From Maricaulis sp. (lineage in GTDB: Bacteria; Pseudomonadota; Alphaproteobacteria; Caulobacterales; Maricaulaceae): a DNA stretch of 63,234 nucleotides. This document shows positions 52,365 to 61,491 of this stretch, in pieces. Below the pieces are notes generated by a model. The model was not told where the DNA came from. It made no database searches and saw nothing but the letters and a program-made list of their open reading frames with translations. Every line of letters begins with the position of its first letter. Position 1 is the stretch's first letter. Both the position numbers and the translations under genes were made by a program. Where the stretch lies: positions 1-63,234 of the forward strand of contig NZ_JADFAJ010000006.1 of assembly GCF_015665295.1 (NCBI RefSeq). Direction: 5' to 3'.

Positions 52365-53990
52365 TCAATCAAAACTGGCAGCAAAGGCACCGGAAGGCCC
52401 GCGTGTGACCCGCGGCACGTCCCCGGCTCCGATTTCGTAGGCCGCAAGATAGGAGTCGATAACGCTACCATCGCGCCGGTAGAGATCATTGAGGTACCGC
52501 ACCCGCCCCTCGCCATCCCCGACAACTGTCCAATAGGCAATATGGACGGGAATTCGATCATCCAGCCAGACAACGGTCGGCGAACTGCCGGCGGTGACAG
52601 CGTCGATGCGGCCACGATCCCAGCCCTCCTGGCCCTCGAGAACCCAGGCAGCCAGGGCCAGCGGGTCACGGACACGAATACACCCGGCCGAGAAGTCGCG
52701 ACGGGTTCTCACGAACTGGTCCCGCTCGGTCGTGTCATGGATGTAGACATTGTGGCGATTGGGAAAAATGAATTTCACCTCACCCATCGGATTTGTCGGC
52801 CCCGGCGGTTGCGACATGCGGTAAGGCCAGTCATTGCCCCACCGGCTCCAGTCGATTTCATAGACCGAGACCGGCGCTCCGGCAGCATTGTAGATCTGGA
52901 ATCCATGCTCGCGGACCAGGCCCGGATTGCGTCGGAAGGACTGGAATCGCGGTCGCGCCGAACCGGCCGGGAGTCCCCACCAGGGATTGAGCACGATATA
53001 CTGCATTTCCTCGGAGAATTCGGGCGTCGAACTGGCCTGCGTCCCGACCATGACCTCGTGTTCGCGGACCAGCTCGCCATCCTGCCAGGCTTCCAGACGG
53101 AATTCGGCGAGATTGACCCAGATATGACGCTGCCCGAGCTCGCGTGTTCGCCAACGGCGCTGCTCGAGATTGGCCATGAGTTGCCCGACACGCCGGTCCG
53201 GCGGCAGGTTCAGCTGGCGCAGCGTGGCCTGGTCCATGCGGCCGGTCGGCGCAAGATTGGCCCGCCCCTGATAGCGACGCACCGCGGTCTCGAGGCGCAG
53301 GTCATAGGGGGCGCCCTCTTCCCAGTTCGCATCCAGCAGGCCTTCAGAGGTCAGGCGGGTTCGCAGCTGGTCAACGCGCGGCCCGTGATCACCCGGCACC
53401 AGGGACGGGCCGGCTGACACACCGGCCCAGATCGGCGTCACGGCCAGGACCCGCATCATCTCGAGACGCAGCGCCTCATAGTCCCGGACCCGCGGGACAC
53501 TTTCATCAATCGCCTGCGCGGCATCACCCGCCTCGAAGGCCCAGCCGAGGCGACGGACAAGCAGCGCCGCTTCGCTGTCGAGCAATGGCCGGCGATCATG
53601 TGTTTCAGAATCGATCAGGCCGAACTCAAGCCAGCCGGCAAACCGCAGATAGGCGAGCCCGGCCAGGTGGTTGCGTTCCGCTTCGGGGCGTTGTTCGTCA
53701 AGAATGGCCTGCGCATAGGCATCCAGGTCCGGCAGGCCGTGACTGGGCGCATCGAACAGGCGGATACCGATGGCTTCACGGTGCGCGCCGGTCCACCCCT
53801 CTATCCTCGAGGCCCAGCGTTCGAGGTCGGCAACGGGAAGGACCGGAGCAGCGAGCGGGATCATTTCGGCCGCTTCGCCGGCCGTGTCAGAACCGGGCGG
53901 AAGGTTATCCCGGACGCTCCAGGCGGGTGAACAAGCGAGAACCAGCCACAGAGCGGCGGACACCGCGGTGCGAATGCTGCACAGAATCAC
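52365..53990 (-). CDS. L,D-transpeptidase (YcbB/LdtD type)
   Basis: A 541-aa exported enzyme that makes 3-3 peptidoglycan cross-links. Signal peptide (LWLVLACSPAWS); a scaffold domain; a peptidoglycan-binding domain (PGDHGPRVDQLRTRLTSEG, YQGRANLAPTGRMDQATLRQLN); then the YkuD catalytic domain, with His in VYIHDTTERDQF and the catalytic Cys in FSAGCIRVRDP (about residue 433). The two-domain layout and length match LdtD/YcbB rather than the small ErfK type. SAGC replaces the common SHGC, an accepted variant. Upstream lies the CPA2 antiporter gene on the same strand with a 93-base gap. Confidence 0.93.
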   Translation of the reverse strand: MILCSIRTAVSAALWLVLACSPAWSVRDNLPPGSDTAGEAAEMIPLAAPVLPVADLERWASRIEGWTGAHREAIGIRLFDAPSHGLPDLDAYAQAILDEQRPEAERNHLAGLAYLRFAGWLEFGLIDSETHDRRPLLDSEAALLVRRLGWAFEAGDAAQAIDESVPRVRDYEALRLEMMRVLAVTPIWAGVSAGPSLVPGDHGPRVDQLRTRLTSEGLLDANWEEGAPYDLRLETAVRRYQGRANLAPTGRMDQATLRQLNLPPDRRVGQLMANLEQRRWRTRELGQRHIWVNLAEFRLEAWQDGELVREHEVMVGTQASSTPEFSEEMQYIVLNPWWGLPAGSARPRFQSFRRNPGLVREHGFQIYNAAGAPVSVYEIDWSRWGNDWPYRMSQPPGPTNPMGEVKFIFPNRHNVYIHDTTERDQFVRTRRDFSAGCIRVRDPLALAAWVLEGQEGWDRGRIDAVTAGSSPTVVWLDDRIPVHIAYWTVVGDGEGRVRYLNDLYRRDGSVIDSYLAAYEIGAGDVPRVTRGPSGAFAASFD

Positions 53991-54083
53991 CAGAACGCCC
54001 CTTTGTTTCCGTCCCCACGTTAACCAATTTAGCCGGGCGTGTAACCTCCGCGAGCGCGCGTTTCATAACAACGCGAAATCCCG

Positions 54084-55958
54084 CTATTCAGCCTCGTCAT
54101 GCCCGGGCTTTCCTTCGGGATCACCGATATCCTCGGCCATGATCTCGGCCAGTGAAACGACACGCGACCTGGCCTTTTCCATGTAGGCCTCGTTGTCATA
54201 GACATTGGTGTCCGCGTCCCAGACCTCGAACAATTGCTGCAGGCTTTCCTCGTCATGACGGGCGAAGGCCTCGGTCTTGCGGCGGGCGCGCTCCGGCGCT
54301 TCGCCGAGCACTTCCAGCGAACGCCTGGCGGCGTCGAGCGAGGAGCCGAACATCTCGCGGATTGCCAGGTCGGCACCGGCCGCGCGCAGCTGGTAGACGT
54401 GCTCGCGGCTGGCGGCTCGCGCTATGACATAGACATGCGGGTAGCGTTGCTTGACGTGATTGACCAGTTCGACCGCGCGATCCCGGCTGTCCGTACAGAC
54501 AACCAGCAAACGCGCCCGCGCAATCCCGGCCGCCTCGAGGAGCCCCGGTCGCATGGCATTGCCGTAATAGACCTGGATGCCGAACTTTCGCAGCCCTTCG
54601 ATATGCGCGGCGGAATTGTCCAGCACGACCGGCTTGTAGCCATCCATCACCAGCAAGCGCTGAACGATCTGTCCGAACCGGCCCATCCCGGCAATGATCA
54701 CAGGCGCCTCTTCCTCAATCGTGTCAGCCTCACGCTCCGGCGAGGCCGGACGGCGGACACGCGGTGAGACGAAGCGCTCGAAGACGATCATGATCAACGG
54801 CGTTGCCATCATCGACAGGGCGACGACGAGGCCGGCAATCTGCGCCACAGGCCCGGGCACCACGTTGACACCGCCGGCAAAGGCCAGCAGCACAAAACCG
54901 AACTCACCGCTCTGGGCAAGGGAGAAGGTGAACAGCCAGCGGGCCCGTCCCTTCATGCGGAAAGCGAAGGCAAGCCCCAGCAGGATCAGCCCCTTGAGCC
55001 CGATCAGCGCCAGGGTGAGGCCGATGATCAAGCCGGGCTGATCCGCGAGCACGGCGAATTCCATGCTCGCACCGACCGTGATGAAGAAGACGCCGAGCAG
55101 CAGCCCCTTGAACGGTTCGAGATCGCTTACCAGCTCGTGCCGGTATTCGCTCTCGGCCAGCAGGACACCGGCGAGAAACGTGCCCAGCGCCGGCGACAGG
55201 CCGACCATGCTCATCAGCACCGCGATCCCGATCACAAGGAACAGCGCTGCAGACAGGAAGAGCTCATGCTGGCCGGTCCTCGCGATGATGCGAAAGGCCG
55301 GACGGGTCAGGTAGCGTCCGCCGAGCACGATGGCGCCGACGACGCCGAGTGTCACCAGGCCCTGGGCCCAGGCCGGCAGATGCGCGAATGGCGTGTCCCC
55401 GCCGGCATGCGCAGCGGCCACGTCCGCACCGGCTGCCTCGACACCCGGCAGCGCCAGAAACGGCATCAGGGCCAGCATCGGGATAACGGCGATATCCTGG
55501 AACAGCAGGACCGAAAAGGCAGACTGCCCGCCATCCGTGCGCAGCCAGCCCTTTTCACCCAGCGTCTGCAGGACGATGGCGGTCGAGGACAAAGCAAAGA
55601 TGAGGCCGAGCGCGATCGACAGGCGCAGATCCAGATCGATGACAAGACAGAAAGCCGCCACCGCCAGCGCGGTGACACCCACCTGCAGGCCACCAAGCCC
55701 GAACAATCGCACACGCAGGTCCCACAAGAGACGCGGCTGCAATTCCAGCCCGACCAGAAAGAGCATCATCACCACACCGAACTCGGCGAAGTGCTGAACG
55801 CTTTCAGGGTCGGAACCCACCAGATCAAGCACCGGCGCGATCGCAACTCCGGCCAGCAGATAGCCAAGCACCGAGCCCAGCCCGAGCCGGTGCGCAATCG
55901 GCACGGCGATCACGCCGGCGCCGAGATAAATGGCTGCCTGCAACAGGAGTGAGTCCAT
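54084..55958 (-). CDS. CPA2 monovalent cation:proton antiporter with RCK/TrkA-N domain
   Basis: A 624-aa KefB/KefC-like transporter. The first 380 residues hold about 12-13 membrane helices (for example VLGYLLAGVAIAPVLDLVG, FGVVMMLFLVGLELQP, ALSSTAIVLQTLGEKG with the Na/H exchanger fold). A TrkA-N Rossmann domain follows (VIIAGMGRFGQIVQRLL, about 415-530), with a short C-terminal acidic tail. It should exchange K+ (or Na+) for H+, gated by a nucleotide or thiol ligand. A KefF/KefG-type ancillary subunit gene is not adjacent. The ribosome site is weak (GGCGGGTGGC). Confidence 0.93.
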   Translation of the reverse strand: MDSLLLQAAIYLGAGVIAVPIAHRLGLGSVLGYLLAGVAIAPVLDLVGSDPESVQHFAEFGVVMMLFLVGLELQPRLLWDLRVRLFGLGGLQVGVTALAVAAFCLVIDLDLRLSIALGLIFALSSTAIVLQTLGEKGWLRTDGGQSAFSVLLFQDIAVIPMLALMPFLALPGVEAAGADVAAAHAGGDTPFAHLPAWAQGLVTLGVVGAIVLGGRYLTRPAFRIIARTGQHELFLSAALFLVIGIAVLMSMVGLSPALGTFLAGVLLAESEYRHELVSDLEPFKGLLLGVFFITVGASMEFAVLADQPGLIIGLTLALIGLKGLILLGLAFAFRMKGRARWLFTFSLAQSGEFGFVLLAFAGGVNVVPGPVAQIAGLVVALSMMATPLIMIVFERFVSPRVRRPASPEREADTIEEEAPVIIAGMGRFGQIVQRLLVMDGYKPVVLDNSAAHIEGLRKFGIQVYYGNAMRPGLLEAAGIARARLLVVCTDSRDRAVELVNHVKQRYPHVYVIARAASREHVYQLRAAGADLAIREMFGSSLDAARRSLEVLGEAPERARRKTEAFARHDEESLQQLFEVWDADTNVYDNEAYMEKARSRVVSLAEIMAEDIGDPEGKPGHDEAE

Positions 55959-56074
55959 GCCACCCGCCGAATCACGACCGGACCGAATGTCCCGCCCCGA
56001 ACAGCATAACGCGCAGGGCGCGCGTCACCAGTGGCTTGTTGCGACGCAGCGTCCGGCCGAATACCGCGATCGCG

Positions 56075-57793
56075 CTAGTTCGCCGAACAATCCAGCACGC
56101 TGTCGAACACATCCGTCAACGCCGGCTGACGCGCGGTCATTCCGCGCGCGATCCGGCAGCGCACCTCGTCGTCGACGCGGTCATCCGCCGCGAGATCTGC
56201 CGCGATGGCCAGCGGGCTTTCGATCCGCGACATGATGTCCGGACCGCCGCCTTCGCGGGTATCGAAACGCAGCGCAGCGCCGGTATCGGTCCATTGCGGC
56301 CATTCCGGACCCATGCCGATACCGTCACCCGGCTGACCGGTCGCCGCAAATTGTGCCCAGTAGGCCCCCATCGTGCCTGCCAGTTCCAGGCGTCCGACCT
56401 CATTGCGGTCGTTGAACAGGATGCGGTCGAATGAACCAAACAGCTCGAAATGATTGAACACGAAGGGAATTTCCATGGCATGCGAGGCCCCGAGCAAGTC
56501 GCCCGTATCGGTCACCAGGACCGAACCGCCTTCATCCCAGTCGAAGCGGTAAGCCCAAAGATCGCTGCGACCGTGCGCGGCGAGCCGGTTCAGCAGACCA
56601 TCGACAGCATTGTAGCGCCAATTGCGGCTGGGGTATTCAACGGCGGCCTCATAGACATCGTGATCACGCAACCAGACAAGTGGACCCAGCCGCCGGGTCA
56701 ATCGCGGATCAAACACCGTATAGAGCTTCATCTCGTCGCGATTGGTGCCGGTGATCAAGGGAACCGGCGCGAACCCGTCCGGATCTTCGGCCGCAGCGAG
56801 AATGCCACCCTCACGCAGCGTCACCCCGTCCTCGATCATGCGTGGCAGGGAGGTCAGTTCCCCGCTCTCGTCACGATAGGCCGCAAAGACAGTCGCCAGC
56901 GGCGCCGCGCGCAAAGCCGCGCCATCAGCCTCCGGACCGGCAATCGACGCCGCCGCAGCCAGACCGGCCACCGCGTCCGTACCGCCACCCTGCTCGGCGA
57001 TTTCGAGCGGCACCGTCTCTGTGCCGCCACTTTGCATGATGGCACGATGGAACAGGCCGCGAGCCTGCGGCGTCGCCATCAATCCTGCGATATTATAGGC
57101 CCCTGCGCTCTCGCCGAAAATCGTCACCCGACCGGCATCGCCACCGAATGTCCCGATATTGACGCTGACCCAGTCTAGCGCCGCGACCAGGTCGAGCAGC
57201 GCAAAATTGGCAGCCGCATCGTCGGGCACGCCGGGATCTGCCCGCAGCGCGGGATGGGCCAGGAAACCCAGTGGCCCGAGCCGGTATTGCACGCTGACAA
57301 TGATGACGCCCTGCTGGCTGGCCAGGCTGGACCCGTCATAGGCCGAAGACGAGCCCCAGACATTGGCGCCGCCATGGATCCACACCATCACCGGAAGCGC
57401 ATCGCCGGGTCGCGCGTCGCGCGGGGCATAGATATCCAGCGTCAGGCAGTCCTCGGAGCCGATCAGCTCGCCGACTTCATACAGCTCGCCGGCCGACAGG
57501 TTATTGGTCACCTGCGGACAGACAGGGCCGGCGCTCAACGCCTCGAGGCGCGCCTCCAGGACCTGCGGCGGACGCGGTGCACGCCAACGCAAATCTCCAA
57601 CCGGCGGAGCGGCATAGGGCACCGCCATCCAGGCTGCGGCGCCAGTCTCTGTCTCGAAGCCGGCAATCTCGCCCTGCGAGATCGTGCGGACGAGATCGTC
57701 TGCCGGCACCGGCGTGAAGGCGACGTCCTCGTCGGACGAACACGCCGTTACCCCCAATATGGCCAATCCCAGTAGCAGATGTGCAAGACGCAT
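56075..57793 (-). CDS. Type B carboxylesterase lipoprotein
   Basis: A 572-aa secreted alpha/beta hydrolase. Lipobox VTAC at about residue 18. The carboxylesterase B signatures are the nucleophile GESAGAYN, the oxyanion region VMVWIHGGANVWGS, and SEDCLTLDIYAP; YRLGPLGFLAHPAL is also typical. It is anchored in the outer or inner membrane facing the periplasm and hydrolyses an unknown ester. The start has GGGAGGACTTC upstream. It is transcribed away from tRNA-Cys and probably alone. Confidence 0.92.
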   Translation of the reverse strand: MRLAHLLLGLAILGVTACSSDEDVAFTPVPADDLVRTISQGEIAGFETETGAAAWMAVPYAAPPVGDLRWRAPRPPQVLEARLEALSAGPVCPQVTNNLSAGELYEVGELIGSEDCLTLDIYAPRDARPGDALPVMVWIHGGANVWGSSSAYDGSSLASQQGVIIVSVQYRLGPLGFLAHPALRADPGVPDDAAANFALLDLVAALDWVSVNIGTFGGDAGRVTIFGESAGAYNIAGLMATPQARGLFHRAIMQSGGTETVPLEIAEQGGGTDAVAGLAAAASIAGPEADGAALRAAPLATVFAAYRDESGELTSLPRMIEDGVTLREGGILAAAEDPDGFAPVPLITGTNRDEMKLYTVFDPRLTRRLGPLVWLRDHDVYEAAVEYPSRNWRYNAVDGLLNRLAAHGRSDLWAYRFDWDEGGSVLVTDTGDLLGASHAMEIPFVFNHFELFGSFDRILFNDRNEVGRLELAGTMGAYWAQFAATGQPGDGIGMGPEWPQWTDTGAALRFDTREGGGPDIMSRIESPLAIAADLAADDRVDDEVRCRIARGMTARQPALTDVFDSVLDCSAN

Positions 57794-58032
57794 GAAGTCC
57801 TCCCGAAGTGTCTGCGGGAAAGCTGGGGCGGCATGGCAGGAAGGTCAAGCAGACCGCGGCCAGGAAGCAAATCTCCATTTCATGGAGTGAGGAGGCCGGA
57901 CGGTGGACACCGCTTCGTGTTGCGCGACTCCAACACCGTCCATACCCATGCCCCGCCGCACTGCCGTTCAGGTGACAAACCCGGATTGCTCGCGCCGCAC
58001 GAGAGCGCTATAGCTCCCGGCTCGCAGGGCTT

Positions 58033-58106
58033 GGCACCGTGGCGGAGTGGTGACGCAGCGGATTGCAAATCCGTGTACCCCGGTTCGATTCCGGGCGGTG
58101 CCTCCA
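58033..58106 (+). tRNA. tRNA-Cys (anticodon GCA)
   Basis: Acceptor GGCACCG / CGGTGCC, D arm GCGGAGTGGTGACGC, anticodon stem GCGGA/TCCGT with loop TTGCAAA (anticodon GCA), T arm CCGGT-TCGATTC-CGGG, discriminator T and encoded CCA. All are consistent with tRNA-Cys. Confidence 0.95.
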
Positions 58107-58139
58107 AGCCCTCTGCGACTTCTCCCGATTTCGCGCCCC

Positions 58140-58835
58140 TCAAAAAGGGATTGGCTGCCCCTTGTGGTCGAAGAAGCCACCGGTTTGCGCGGGATCGAGC
58201 GAAGCGATGACCGCCAGAATGTCGTCTGCAGCTTCTGCTGGCGGACGCACGGCCAGGCCGGATTTGGAAAAGGGTGCCGACAGGCCGGTCTCGACCGTGC
58301 CGGGATGCAGCGCGACGCAGATTGCTTCCGGACGCTTGCGGGCAAACTCGATCGCGGCGCCACGCACCAGCTGGTTCAGCGCCGCCTTGGAGGCGCGATA
58401 GGCATGCCAGCCGCCAAGGCGGTTATCGCTGATCGAGCCGACCCGGGCCGACAGGGTGGCGAAGACGGACCGACCCGCGCGTGGCAGCAGCGGCAGCACA
58501 TGCTTCATCAACAGCGCCGGTCCCACCGCATTGATTGCGAAGGCACGGTGCAGATGATCGGCGTCAAGGTCGCGCAGGGAACGCTCCGGCTGGAAGGTTT
58601 CATCATGCAGGAAGCCGGTCGCGTCGATCACGGTGCGGAGCTCACCCGGCTGATCGGCGAGCCAGGCGGCAACCTCTGACAGGCCGGAGAGCTGGTCAAA
58701 ATCGATCGCCGGATCGCTCGCCCGCGACAAGGCGATGACGCGCCCATGCCGGCCCTGCCCGATCAGCGCCTCAGCCAGTGCCGCTCCGATGCCACCGCTC
58801 GCCCCGAATACCACCGCCAGTCCTGCTTCCGACAT
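58140..58835 (-). CDS. Short-chain dehydrogenase/reductase
   Basis: A 231-aa SDR. The NAD(P)-binding loop is GASGGIGAALAEAL at the N-terminus; the catalytic residues are Ser in FATLSARVGSISDN and YxxxK in HAYRASKAALNQL; the PG motif is in ALHPGTVETGL. It resembles the CsgA-like/C-factor subgroup often found beside photolyase genes. The start at 58835 has AGGAGCG upstream. It is divergent from the FeS photolyase gene with 64 bases between them, so they may share regulation. Substrate unknown. Confidence 0.9.
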   Translation of the reverse strand: MSEAGLAVVFGASGGIGAALAEALIGQGRHGRVIALSRASDPAIDFDQLSGLSEVAAWLADQPGELRTVIDATGFLHDETFQPERSLRDLDADHLHRAFAINAVGPALLMKHVLPLLPRAGRSVFATLSARVGSISDNRLGGWHAYRASKAALNQLVRGAAIEFARKRPEAICVALHPGTVETGLSAPFSKSGLAVRPPAEAADDILAVIASLDPAQTGGFFDHKGQPIPF

Positions 58836-58899
58836 TGCCGCGCTCCTGTGCTGCCGCTGGTCTGATCCGCCGGTTTCTACGTAGACCGGGTCAGGATGG

Positions 58900-60435
58900 A
58901 TGAAAGCCCCTGACATGACCGATCTTGTGCTCGTACTGGGCGACCAGCTCTCCCCCGGCCTGCCCAGCCTGCGCCAGACGCGCCCGGAGGCGGCCGACAT
59001 CCTGATGGTCGAGGCCCTCAGCGAGAGCCGCTATGTCTGGCACCATCGCAAGAAGACCGCCCTCATCCTGTCGGCGATGCGCCATTTTGCGGCCGAGCTG
59101 GAGGCGACGGATCGCCGGGTGATCTATCACAGGCTCGACCAGGACGAACCGTGTCGCGACTTCACGGATGCGGTGACGCGGGCGCTTGCCCGTCGGGACT
59201 ATGATCGCATCATCGTGACTGAGCCGGGCGAATGGCGGCTGCGAACCGAATTCGAGAGCTGGCAGGCGCGCTTCGGCGTGCCGGTGGTCATCCTCGAGGA
59301 TGACCGTTTCCTGTGCTCACATGGCCGTTTCAACGCCTGGGCCGAGGGCCGCAAGCAATTGCGGATGGAGTATTTCTACCGCGAGATGCGGCGCGAAACC
59401 GGTCTCCTCATGGAGGGCGACAAGCCAGCCGGCGGGCAGTGGAATTACGATGCCGACAACCGCAAGCCGGCGGCCGGCGATCTCTTCATGCCGCGCCCCC
59501 ATCACGTCGAGCCTGATGCGATCACCCGCGACGTGCTCGACATGGTGGCGGCCCACTTCCCCGACGGGTTCGGCGATCTGGAACCCTTCTGCTTTGCAGT
59601 CACGCGGCGCGACGCCGAGGCCGCGCTCGAGCATTTCATCGCCACCGCCCTTGCCGGCTTCGGCCCCTATCAGGACGCCATGCTGAAGGGCGAGGCCTTT
59701 CTCTACCACTCTGTCCTGTCGGCCTATATCAATATCGGCCTGCTTGACCCGCTGACAGTCTGCCGCCGTGTCGAGGCCGCCTGGCAAGCCGGCGACGTGC
59801 CGCTGAACTCGGCCGAGGGCTATATCCGCCAGATCATCGGCTGGCGCGAATATGTCCGCGGCATCTATTGGCGCGAAGGTCCCGACTATGTCCGCCGCAA
59901 TGCCCTGAACGCCACCCGCCCCCTGCCCGCTTTCTACTGGAGCGGCGAGACCGACATGGCCTGCCTCGCCGACACGGTCCGCCAGACCCGGCGCGAGGCC
60001 TATGCCCACCACATCCAGCGCCTGATGGTCACCGGCACGTTCGCGCTCATCGCCGGGATCGACCCGCACGCCCTGCATGAATGGTATCTGGCCGTCTATG
60101 TCGACGCGTTCGAATGGGTCGAGGCACCCAACACGATCGGCATGTCGCAATTCGCCGATGGCGGACTGCTCGGATCCAAACCCTATGCCGCGAGCGGCGC
60201 CTATATCGACCGCATGTCCGATTACTGCGGCGATTGCCGCTACAAGGTGAAGGACAAGACCGGGCCGGACAGCTGCCCCTTCAATTCACTCTACTGGGAC
60301 TTCCTCGACCGCAATGCCGACACGCTGCGCGGCAATCCGCGCCTGGGTCCGGTCTATCGGAACTGGGACCGGATGGACGAGGGCAAGCGCCAGGCCTATC
60401 GCGACCGGGCTCGCGACGTCATCGACGCACTCTAG
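58900..60435 (+). CDS. Iron-sulfur bacterial cryptochrome/photolyase (PhrB-like)
   Basis: A 511-aa member of the FeS-BCP/CryPro group, prokaryotic (6-4) photolyases that use FAD and a 4Fe-4S cluster. The N-terminal antenna domain starts LVLVLGDQLSPGLPSL. Four cysteines for the cluster are C355 (MACLADTV), C443 and C446 (YCGDCRYK) and C459 (DSCPFN); their spacing (88, 3, 13) agrees with that I recall for PhrB of Agrobacterium. HHIQRLMVTGTFALIAG and WEAPNTIGMSQ-like segments bind FAD. A start at 58915 (MTDLVLV) is also possible and would give the same cysteine numbers as PhrB. It repairs UV (6-4) lesions with blue light, or senses light. Confidence 0.94.
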   Translation: MKAPDMTDLVLVLGDQLSPGLPSLRQTRPEAADILMVEALSESRYVWHHRKKTALILSAMRHFAAELEATDRRVIYHRLDQDEPCRDFTDAVTRALARRDYDRIIVTEPGEWRLRTEFESWQARFGVPVVILEDDRFLCSHGRFNAWAEGRKQLRMEYFYREMRRETGLLMEGDKPAGGQWNYDADNRKPAAGDLFMPRPHHVEPDAITRDVLDMVAAHFPDGFGDLEPFCFAVTRRDAEAALEHFIATALAGFGPYQDAMLKGEAFLYHSVLSAYINIGLLDPLTVCRRVEAAWQAGDVPLNSAEGYIRQIIGWREYVRGIYWREGPDYVRRNALNATRPLPAFYWSGETDMACLADTVRQTRREAYAHHIQRLMVTGTFALIAGIDPHALHEWYLAVYVDAFEWVEAPNTIGMSQFADGGLLGSKPYAASGAYIDRMSDYCGDCRYKVKDKTGPDSCPFNSLYWDFLDRNADTLRGNPRLGPVYRNWDRMDEGKRQAYRDRARDVIDAL

Positions 60436-60436
60436 C

Positions 60437-60577
60437 TCAGCGCGCCCGGCGGCACCGGTCGGAGCAGTATTTCACCTCATCCCAGACCGCTGCCCATTTG
60501 CGGCGCCATTCGAAGGGGCGGCCGCAAGCGGCACAGGTCTTGGTCGGCTTGGGCTGTTTCGAGACGTGACGCGCCAT
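60437..60577 (-). CDS. DUF2256 zinc-ribbon-like small protein
   Basis: A 46-aa protein, easily missed. It starts MARHVSKQPKPTKTC and contains CAACGRPFEWRRKWA and VKYCSDRCRRAR: two CxxC pairs that should bind zinc, characteristic of DUF2256. It converges with the FeS photolyase gene, whose stop is one base away. DUF2256 proteins are known neighbours or fusion partners of this photolyase class, so a functional link is likely; what it does is unknown. Confidence 0.88.
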   Translation of the reverse strand: MARHVSKQPKPTKTCAACGRPFEWRRKWAAVWDEVKYCSDRCRRAR

Positions 60578-60613
60578 GCCACTCAGATAGATCGGATGGG
60601 TGCGGTTTAAAGC

Positions 60614-60964
60614 TCAGCCCTCATTGGCCTGCCGGCCGGTCGATACGCCGGCCTTGTCCAGCTCGGCATCGAGCCGTCCGATGAGGAAGAGGCCGTACAT
60701 GCGGTAATCCGCGACCAGCGACCACAACGGATAGGTGAAGGTGGCCGGCTTGTTGCGCTCGACGAAGGCATGGCTCACCCACGCAAAGAAATAGCCTGAC
60801 ACCGGCACGGCCAGCAACAGCCACCAGCTCTGCGAGGCCAGGGCATAGATCAAAACCGCGATCGCCAGGGTAGAGCCCACAAAGTGCCAGGCCCGCGTCC
60901 ACGGCTTGGCGTGCTCCTGGAGATAGAAGGGCCAGAATGATTCGAACGTGGCGTGCTCGCGCAT
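60614..60964 (-). CDS. DUF962 / Mpo1-like membrane protein
   Basis: A 116-aa protein with two hydrophobic hairpin segments (AIAVLIYALASQSWWLLLAVPVSGYFFAWV region, about 33-62). The FWPFYLQEHAKPWTRAWHFVGS start and SHAFVERNKPATFTYPLWSLVADYRMY are typical of DUF962, related to yeast Mpo1, an iron(II)-dependent dioxygenase of 2-hydroxy fatty acids. Conserved histidines (EHAKP, RAWHFVG, VSHAFVE) fit metal binding. The ATG at 60964 follows GGAG. It may be co-transcribed with the DUF2256 gene 36 bases downstream. Confidence 0.88.
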   Translation of the reverse strand: MREHATFESFWPFYLQEHAKPWTRAWHFVGSTLAIAVLIYALASQSWWLLLAVPVSGYFFAWVSHAFVERNKPATFTYPLWSLVADYRMYGLFLIGRLDAELDKAGVSTGRQANEG

Positions 60965-61133
60965 GGTCAGCTCCGGTGATTCGCCTGCCGAATCAGTAGC
61001 ACGACGTCGCCGCACCCCGAAAACCGGCAAAATCCATGGTGAATGAAATCTGCGCACTTATCCACGCATTTCCATGATTCAATTAGGATTCCGGCAAGGA
61101 CGATAAACCAAATCCCAAATTCTCCCGACCCCG

Positions 61134-61148
61134 TTAACCCCGCTTTAA
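61134..61148 (+). promoter_or_regulatory. Perfect CtrA box
   Basis: TTAA-CCCCGCT-TTAA is an exact TTAA-N7-TTAA CtrA site. CtrA-activated promoters place this over the -35 region, predicting transcription start near 61175-61180 and a short RNA ending at the terminator at 61214-61244. Confidence 0.55.
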
Positions 61149-61166
61149 GGGTTCGAGGGCGAATTT

Positions 61167-61244
61167 GGGTGCGTCTTCCCGTGAAGACACCCCACCATCC
61201 ACCCAATGCCTTTTCGGGAGCCTTTGCGGCTCCCGATTTTTTTT
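61167..61244 (+). ncRNA. Candidate small RNA with its own CtrA-type promoter
   Basis: No gene fits between the DUF962 start (60964) and tRNA-Asn (61334), yet a strong plus-strand terminator stands at 61214-61244. Upstream of it are a hairpin (GTCTTC / GAAGAC with a CCGT loop, extended by GGGT/ACCC, 61167-61192), a single-stranded A/C-rich linker with CCACCATCCACCC, and a perfect CtrA box at 61134-61148. This is the layout of a small regulatory RNA of about 70-80 bases. The 5' end is a guess; no known RNA family was recognised. Confidence 0.45.
61214..61244 (+). terminator. Orphan Rho-independent terminator
   Basis: TCGGGAGCC / GGCTCCCGA with a five-base loop followed by eight Ts. No plus-strand protein gene precedes it, so it probably ends a small RNA. 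Confidence 0.88.
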
Positions 61245-61333
61245 GCACACAGTTTGCGCTTCTTGCGCAGCAGGGTGCTTGCGCGGCGCGGCGAAGCTCT
61301 GATAAAAGCCGATCCTCGCTTGAGAGACGGTAT

Positions 61334-61409
61334 TCCTCGGTAGCTCAGTTGGTAGAGCAGGTGACTGTTAATCACCGGGTCGGCGGTTCGAGCCCGTCCC
61401 GAGGAGCCA
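61334..61409 (+). tRNA. tRNA-Asn (anticodon GTT)
   Basis: Acceptor TCCTCGG / CCGAGGA, D arm GCTCAGTTGGTAGAGC, anticodon stem GGTGA/TCACC with loop CTGTTAA (anticodon GTT), T arm GGCGG-TTCGAGC-CCGTC, discriminator G and encoded CCA. Confidence 0.95.
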
Positions 61410-61441
61410 TTCTCAAGAGACACCCCGACACAGGGGTCGGA

Positions 61442-61465
61442 CAGCCCGCCGCAAGGCGGGCTTTT
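61442..61465 (+). terminator. Rho-independent terminator after tRNA-Asn
   Basis: AGCCCGCC / GGCGGGCT with a GCAA tetraloop followed by TTTT, 32 bases after the tRNA. It also lies opposite the end of the prephenate dehydrogenase gene. Confidence 0.88.
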
Positions 61466-61491
61466 TCGTGGCCGCCAGCCAGCTCTGCCCC

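Noticed and set aside
54020-54032. CtrA site upstream of the L,D-transpeptidase gene
   Set aside because: TTAACCAATTTAG has only five bases between the half-sites instead of seven.
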